This document shows, one piece after another, positions 7,463-10,930 of a DNA stretch of 10,930 nucleotides. The notes beneath the pieces are model-generated. The model was not told the origin of the DNA and did not search any database. It worked only from the letters and a program-made list of their open reading frames with translations. The stretch covers positions 41,562 through 52,491 of the forward strand of contig MU069580.1 in NCBI GenBank assembly GCA_002284615.2. Reading direction: 5' to 3'. How positions within the stretch are numbered: position 1 is the stretch's first letter; every line of letters begins with the position of its first letter. The position numbers and the translations under genes were made by a program. The DNA comes from Dunaliella salina. Its lineage: Eukaryota; Chlorophyta; Chlorophyceae; Chlamydomonadales; Dunaliellaceae.

Positions 7463-7620
7463 CATGCAGCGGCGGAAAGTGAAAGAACGGGAGTCCGAGC
7501 GTCCAGTTGCATGGAAACAACCCTCCAGGCCCTCGTTAGTACCCCTCATTTCGGTCTTTGCCTAGGCTAGCTGTGTCTAGTGCAGATTTCTGAAAGTCCT
7601 TTGGTGAGGCATTTGCTAGT

Positions 7621-7682
7621 GGGAACCTTTTCTCAATGCAGGGAACTTTTCCTCAAAGCACGTGAAACCTTTCCTCAATGCA
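7621..7682 (+). repeat. Three tandem 20-22 bp units
   Basis: Units at 7621-7640, 7641-7660 and 7661-7682 share GAA, then C/T-rich bases, then CTCAAWGCA. They differ at a few positions each. This is a small minisatellite in non-coding sequence. Confidence 0.75.
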
Positions 7683-7751
7683 GCAACCTGCAATACACTT
7701 GTGGAGGATGCTATGAGTGGAAAGAAAGGATAAGAAAAGAGTTACACAGCT

Positions 7752-7782
7752 GTACCTGCCAGCGGGGGACAAGGGCAGGTAC
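7752..7782. other. Perfect 9-bp hairpin
   Basis: GTACCTGCC at 7752-7760 and GGCAGGTAC at 7774-7782 are exact reverse complements around a 13-base G-rich loop. No T-run follows and no gene is adjacent, so it is recorded as structure only. Confidence 0.5.
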
Positions 7783-7849
7783 GTTCTTTATTGCTGCCTC
7801 CAAGGACATCGTAGAAATCTAAATCCCAATCTTCTGGATTTTTTTCTCG

Positions 7850-8410
7850 CACCCCACACAGAATGCTTCAGGTCCAATATTACAAGGTTACCAGGTTGCG
7901 TCATATTCACTTGATAGAGTACTCTTAACTAGTTCAAATGGTGTGAAGATGCAAAGCCCATTACCAGACCTCACAGTAACAACATAGTTAACAATGCAAA
8001 CAGCTCCAAGTTGCTAAGATCAATCTGCATACAATTCTCCTAGGCGGGTAGGGGACTATTTACATTGTCAAAACCATTGATCAATTCAAAAAGCTAGGGA
8101 AAGACTCTCAAACATCATATGATGATCTGCCAAACTCACGCGACAGTTCCATGCCCAATCTGTATAATTTGCGCACAAATTTCACTCAACCAGACGTGCC
8201 ATCAAAGACAAAAACCTCATCCAATGAGTATTATGAGTCAGTACCCTGGTGCACTGGAGCCGCGAGCTGCCAGAAGCCAGATCCACATTAACTTCCCACA
8301 CATCTTCTGGCGGGGGAGACTCACGGCTCTTCGAGCCAATGTGTCTCCCTTTCCTTAATTGGTGTAGGAAGAGTTTTTCCTGCCTCTAACTTTTTCTTTT
8401 ACATTTTTGT
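7850..8410 (+). mobile_element. Third copy (C) of the LINE 3' end, 5'-truncated
   Basis: HRMLQVQ at about 7858 and RLRHIHLIE at 7893-7919 match SRMRQ and HERHVHLIE of copy A; EDAKP (about 7947) matches EDTRP. Then frame 3 from 8025 (LHTILLGG, TAG at 8049, GTIYIVKTIDQFKKLG) matches LGVSGTIYTEHTLKQFKQLG. Frame 2 at 8129-8215 (AKLTRQFHAQSV, stop, FAHK, RRAIKDKN) matches LKLAQQLNSVQYAHK and CRAIENKN. Frame 3 then ends in KPDPH and TAA at 8289-8291, parallel to SDPH and TAG in copy A. The 3' UTR that follows is the most similar part. Several frame changes show it is dead. Copy A and copy C clearly belong to one family but to different sub-lineages. Confidence 0.85.
8314..8349 (+). other. Two-stem hairpin in the LINE 3' UTR of copy C
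   Basis: GGGAGAC (8314-8320) pairs perfectly with GTCTCCC (8343-8349), and inside it GGCTC (8325-8329) pairs perfectly with GAGCC (8333-8337) around a three-base loop; the internal loop is four and five bases. It starts 23 bases after the stop. The GAGCC arm and its distance from the stop are kept in copy A. LINE RTs often recognise a 3' UTR hairpin, so this is a candidate RT-binding element. Confidence 0.6.
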
Positions 8411-8445
8411 CTTTCTGAGCAGGGGGCCCCAGGAAGCATAACTTT

Positions 8446-9096
8446 TGGACGTCATGTGTCAATCTGATCGGGACACCCATATTCGGAATCCTGAGATCGA
8501 GAGCTTTCGATTGGTATATATATGGATCCGAACGGTGAAGGTCGGTAGGGGTGGGTGTCTGGGGGGGGTCTGGACTCTTTGGGACCCCCCCTCCAGAATT
8601 TTTCTGGGACACTTCTACATAGTTTTAAACATATCGTCGGACTCCTGAGCTCAAGAACTGTCGATTGGCACCCTATTGGTGCAAATTGGATAAAAGGGGG
8701 GGTCTCTATGCGTGGTAGAGTGTCAAGGCCATACGCTCAATGGTGTGGGCCATAGGTGTGTGAGTGCAAAGCTGCTGCAAATCATAGCAAACTTACAGGA
8801 TGGTGATAACACAAGATGTTTACTTGGGTTATGAAGTTGAAAATGCAGTTTGTTGACTTCCAAGCCAGCTGTGGGTGCCTGGCAGGGCACGCATGCATGA
8901 GCGTCCAAGCATCAGTTTTTGCCCCATAACTCTTCGCCAATCCTGTTTTTGCTTGCTGTGAGTATGCAGATGGATAGGGAATTTAAAAAGGAGCAGATTG
9001 GTACCCTTTTTGTCTGGATTGGAGCACGGGAAGGGGGGTTTTGGGGTGGGTGGGTGGGTCAAGGGGGTCCCGACCAAAATTTACACATGACGTCCA
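8446..9096. mobile_element. Unidentified ~650-bp segment with imperfect inverted ends
   Basis: A 14-base sequence at 8446-8459 (TGGACGTCATGTGT) recurs as an exact reverse complement at 9083-9096, and the similarity extends inward with one gap to CGGGAC-CCC on both sides (8460-8480 against 9062-9082). Inside are diverged direct repeats and G-rich stretches. It has no coding potential that can be supported. A non-autonomous DNA element would have this layout, but no target-site duplication is evident, and the outer limits are blurred, so a decayed repeat array is equally possible. Confidence 0.4.
8484..8689 (+). repeat. Diverged direct repeats within the inverted-end segment
   Basis: The 31 bases from 8484 match the 31 bases from 8638 at 26 positions (CGGAMTCCTGAG, then TCGATTGG at the end), an offset of 154. 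A weaker third copy of the second half begins at 8996 (GATTGGTACCC, then GGATTGG at 9022), matching 8663-8689 at about 20 of 27. The first and third copies run into G-rich sequence. Confidence 0.6.
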
Positions 9097-9584
9097 CTAC
9101 TTTTTTTTTTTACCCTCCTGTTCTGAGGAACAAAATGTGCACCAGCCGTGTGCTTGTGCATTTCACCGATGCTTTTTTGAGGAAAGAAAAAGGATCTGCT
9201 ACGTAGCTGTGCTTGCCTTTGGGAGCAGCATAGCAGAAGCCAAAAAGTGCCCAAAGAATCTGGGTAGACTGGAATTAATGAACAAACTTCGAAAGCAGCG
9301 TCTTTGATCCTGAATCTTGAAAAAATTATAAGCCACCCAGCCATGCACAGCAGAATGACATGGAATCATGGTTTTATTTGTTGCCAATGCAAAAACAGGA
9401 CCTGCCTGATCACCATATCTGAGTTTTGTATCCTCCTTCATCACAAGCTCGCCTTGATTCAGCCTTTATTAAGCACGTAAGTCTGGACTGCATACCGCCA
9501 TGGTCTTCCCTTGAGGAGCAGCTATGGAATTGATAAGTCCAGCGACAAAACCAGCCCATTTCTCGTCAAAGTCCCAAGCCCAGG
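9097..9584. other. No convincing gene or repeat
   Basis: The stretch opens with eleven T at 9101-9111. Short open frames on both strands lack recognisable motifs and splice context. On the minus strand AATAAA-like hexamers occur near 9374 and 9468, which would suit the 3' end of a minus-strand gene, but nothing ties them to the exon at 10235-10363. Confidence 0.4.
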
Positions 9585-9836
9585 CCCATCAACTGGAAGC
9601 AAGGAGGGGACAAGCACGGGCTGAGCCAACAATGGATCATTGTGCAATAGTGCATTATGTGTGCAAGCTACTTACAAAAAACAAACCAATTTTTCAGGTT
9701 CAATTGATAGCCCATCAACTGGAAGCAAGGAGGGGGACAAGCAAGGGCAGAGCCAAAATGGATCGTTGTGCAATGGAGTATATTATATGTGCAAGCTACC
9801 ACAAAAACAAACCAATTTTTCAGTTTCAATCTATAG
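9585..9836. repeat. Tandem repeat, two units of about 126 bp plus a remnant
   Basis: Unit 1 is 9585-9710 and unit 2 is 9711-9836; both begin CCCATCAACTGGAAGCAAGG and end near a shared ACAAACCAATTTTTCAG. They differ by scattered substitutions and a few indels. A third partial unit follows, recognised by CAAGCTACTTACAA at 9896-9909, the same as 9664-9677. Read on the minus strand each unit contains CTCCTTGCTTCCAG, which resembles a 3' splice site, so the array may lie in an intron of the minus-strand gene. Confidence 0.85.
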
Positions 9837-9952
9837 CCCAGCAGTCATGCGTTTGACTAAGTGGCTGTTATAATGTAAACCTGTAAATCTGTAATCAAGC
9901 TACTTACAATGTTTACCAGAGGACATGTAGGACAAGACTCCTCTTTCCTGAC

Positions 9953-9971
9953 AAAAATTGGTTTGTTTTTT
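9953..9971 (-). repeat. Inverted partner of the tandem repeat
   Basis: These 19 bases are the exact reverse complement of 9676-9694 in unit 1, and differ from unit 2 only in A-run length. With the 126-bp units they form a possible long-range stem. Confidence 0.8.
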
Positions 9972-10106
9972 GCATGTCACTGACGGGCAGATTCTCTCCC
10001 AGGAGAGAAATCAGATTCAAACAAAATTCATGCAAGAGCATGAAGACCATGTTTTTATCTATCTCTACCACCACCAGTGCATGCAAGCAGTTCGCACTCA
10101 CTGGGG

Positions 10107-10116
<10 letters not shown>

Positions 10117-10198
<82 letters not shown>
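10117..10198. repeat. (CA)41 microsatellite
   Basis: Forty-one uninterrupted CA units, preceded by a short alternating GC stretch. Purine and pyrimidine alternate from 10106 to 10199, a sequence type that can adopt Z-DNA. On the minus strand it is (TG)41 and begins 37 bases after the donor site of the predicted exon, so it would be intronic. The long Val-Cys and Thr-His frames across it are artefacts. Confidence 0.98.
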
Positions 10199-10199
<1 letters not shown>

Positions 10200-10234
10200 C
10201 GCAGAGGCTCACGTGTGAACAAAAATGACCTCAC

Positions 10235-10363
10235 CGCATTCATGCGTTCTTGGAATGAGCGAACAAGGTGCTGGATGCGGTGAAGCTCGTTGTCGATGGC
10301 AGCCTTCTCAGATTCAGCTGTGCCTTGGGTGGCACTCATGTCTTGCAGCATCAAGGCAATGTC
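10235..10363 (-). CDS. Internal exon of an unidentified gene, coiled-coil-like
   Basis: On the minus strand 43 codons run without a stop between CGCACAG at the 5' side (acceptor AG at 10364-10365) and GTGAGG at the 3' side (donor GT at 10233-10234), both good matches to spliceosomal consensus. The length is an exact multiple of three. The peptide, DIALMLQDMSATQ..., then IDNELHRIQHLVRSFQERMN, is charged and helical with hydrophobic residues at heptad-like spacing, as in a coiled coil. Codon third positions favour G and C more than in the LINE. I do not recognise the protein. Flanking exons cannot be fixed; a weak candidate lies at 10793-10841. The 126-bp repeats and the microsatellite would fall downstream in the gene. 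Confidence 0.55.
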
Positions 10364-10930
10364 CTGTGCGCACAGGCATGTGCACATCCATCCATTGGCT
10401 GTTGTGCTGCAGCCCAACACTGGTGTATGGGGCACCAGCCTAGGAGGAGATCTGCGGTTGGAATCCTAGGTTGGACTTGGGGTGCTCATGGGGCCCTTTG
10501 GTGGGAATCAAGGGGAGGTCCTTTCCTTAATGGATGCGGCCAAGCGTGGATTTTTCTTTGTTTGTGCATGTCTATTGAGACATATATCAAAAGTGGGATA
10601 ACAGGAATGTGCATGCTGATGGGGGTCAAAGGTTGACGTGAAGTTGGGGGAAGCGGGAGGCACGAACAGCAAGGAGCACGAAGCTGCTTCCTCCCACAAC
10701 TTTCCTTCTAGGTCAAGGGCCCTCATTGTCAATTACACCTGTTAGCCACGGAGCAAGAATCAGGGAAGGGTGGTCTACAACGACGTGCTCACACAGCACT
10801 TTGTAAGCTTGCATGCAGAACAAATTTGATCAGGCATGAGCCTGAAAGAAAAAGCTATGCATGTGATCTACACAGGTTGTATATGAGAAAGGTGAGCAAA
10901 TGTCAACCGCCATGAGGGCTTAAACGTGGG
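10364..10930. other. Probable intron or intergenic sequence, minus-strand gene
   Basis: No domain or repeat is recognised. On the minus strand a pyrimidine-rich acceptor (TTTTTCTTTCAG, plus coordinates 10842-10853) followed 49 bases later by GTGAGC (10787-10792) could bracket a small exon at 10793-10841, which has an open frame in the phase needed. A minus-strand open frame near 10650-10720 (RALDLEGKLWEEAASC) has no splice or start support. Confidence 0.3.

Larger units (their letters stand above)
7366..7849. other. Unassigned spacer between LINE copies B and C
   Basis: No protein in any frame has recognisable motifs. The stretch contains the G-run at 7436-7462, a 20-22 bp triplicate at 7621-7682 and a 9-bp-stem hairpin at 7752-7782. 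The last part (about 7805-7849) may already belong to copy C, but the match there is too weak to claim. Confidence 0.4.

Noticed and set aside
7717..7822. Short Cys-containing frame before copy C as an extension of the LINE
   Set aside because: Alignment with the matching part of copy A is too weak to distinguish from chance.
8919..9206. Plus-strand 95-codon frame across the inverted-end segment
   Set aside because: It runs through G-rich and T-rich simple sequence, shows no domain, and crosses the inverted-repeat boundary.
9913..10435. Long frames of repeated Val-Cys or Thr-His over the CA tract
   Set aside because: They exist in all frames only because the dinucleotide repeat contains no stop codons.
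10515..10535. Short match to the LINE 3' UTR motif around TTTCCTTAAT
   Set aside because: About ten bases with no extension on either side; likely chance.
10793..10841. Possible 49-bp minus-strand exon
   Set aside because: Splice sites are acceptable and one phase is open, but the peptide is too short to judge and no homology can be shown.

Overview
The window looks like nuclear DNA of a eukaryote. About two thirds of it is the decayed body of one large non-LTR retrotransposon (LINE). The rest holds two shorter pieces of the same family's 3' end, several unrelated small repeats, a long CA microsatellite and one convincing spliced-gene exon on the minus strand. There are no bacterial operons, rRNA, tRNA or CRISPR. 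The organism cannot be named from sequence alone. The domain set of the LINE resembles the Dualen/RandI elements described from Chlamydomonas (reverse transcriptase, RNase H and a C-terminal restriction-like endonuclease in one polyprotein). This, together with GT-AG introns and long CA/TG tracts, makes a unicellular green alga a reasonable guess, not a proof.

Positions 1-7197: the main LINE (copy A), plus strand. The window starts inside it. One polyprotein can be followed from about 223 to its natural stop at 6934-6936, switching frame about a dozen times and crossing about ten in-frame stops. Domain order: pre-RT linker, reverse transcriptase (about 580-1400, second catalytic Asp lost), RT-distal region (1595-2596), S/T/P/Q-rich linker (2580-3250), Cys-rich PHD-like fingers (3400-3840), a linker domain (3950-4720), RNase H with every catalytic residue kept (5311-5720), a CCHC knuckle (6118-6189), and a C-terminal PD-(D/E)XK-like domain (6223-6936). 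A 3' UTR and a long pyrimidine-rich tail follow (6937-7197).

Positions 7198-8410: two more copies of the same 3' end. Copy B (7198-7365) abuts the pyrimidine tail of A and lacks a 3' UTR. Copy C (about 7850-8410) keeps the end of the C-terminal domain, the stop codon and the 3' UTR, including a well-paired two-stem hairpin. Between them lie a G-run with an unresolved base, a 20-22 bp triplicate and a hairpin.

Positions 8446-9096: a roughly 650 bp segment bounded by imperfect inverted repeats, with internal diverged direct repeats and G-rich stretches; it is not recognised. Positions 9097-9584 hold nothing convincing.

Positions 9585-10930: a two-and-a-bit copy tandem repeat (period 126 bp) with a 19 bp inverted partner, a (CA)41 microsatellite, and a 129 bp minus-strand exon with good splice sites encoding a coiled-coil-like segment. 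The microsatellite lies in the intron just downstream of that exon. The remaining 570 bases are probably intron or intergenic sequence of that gene.
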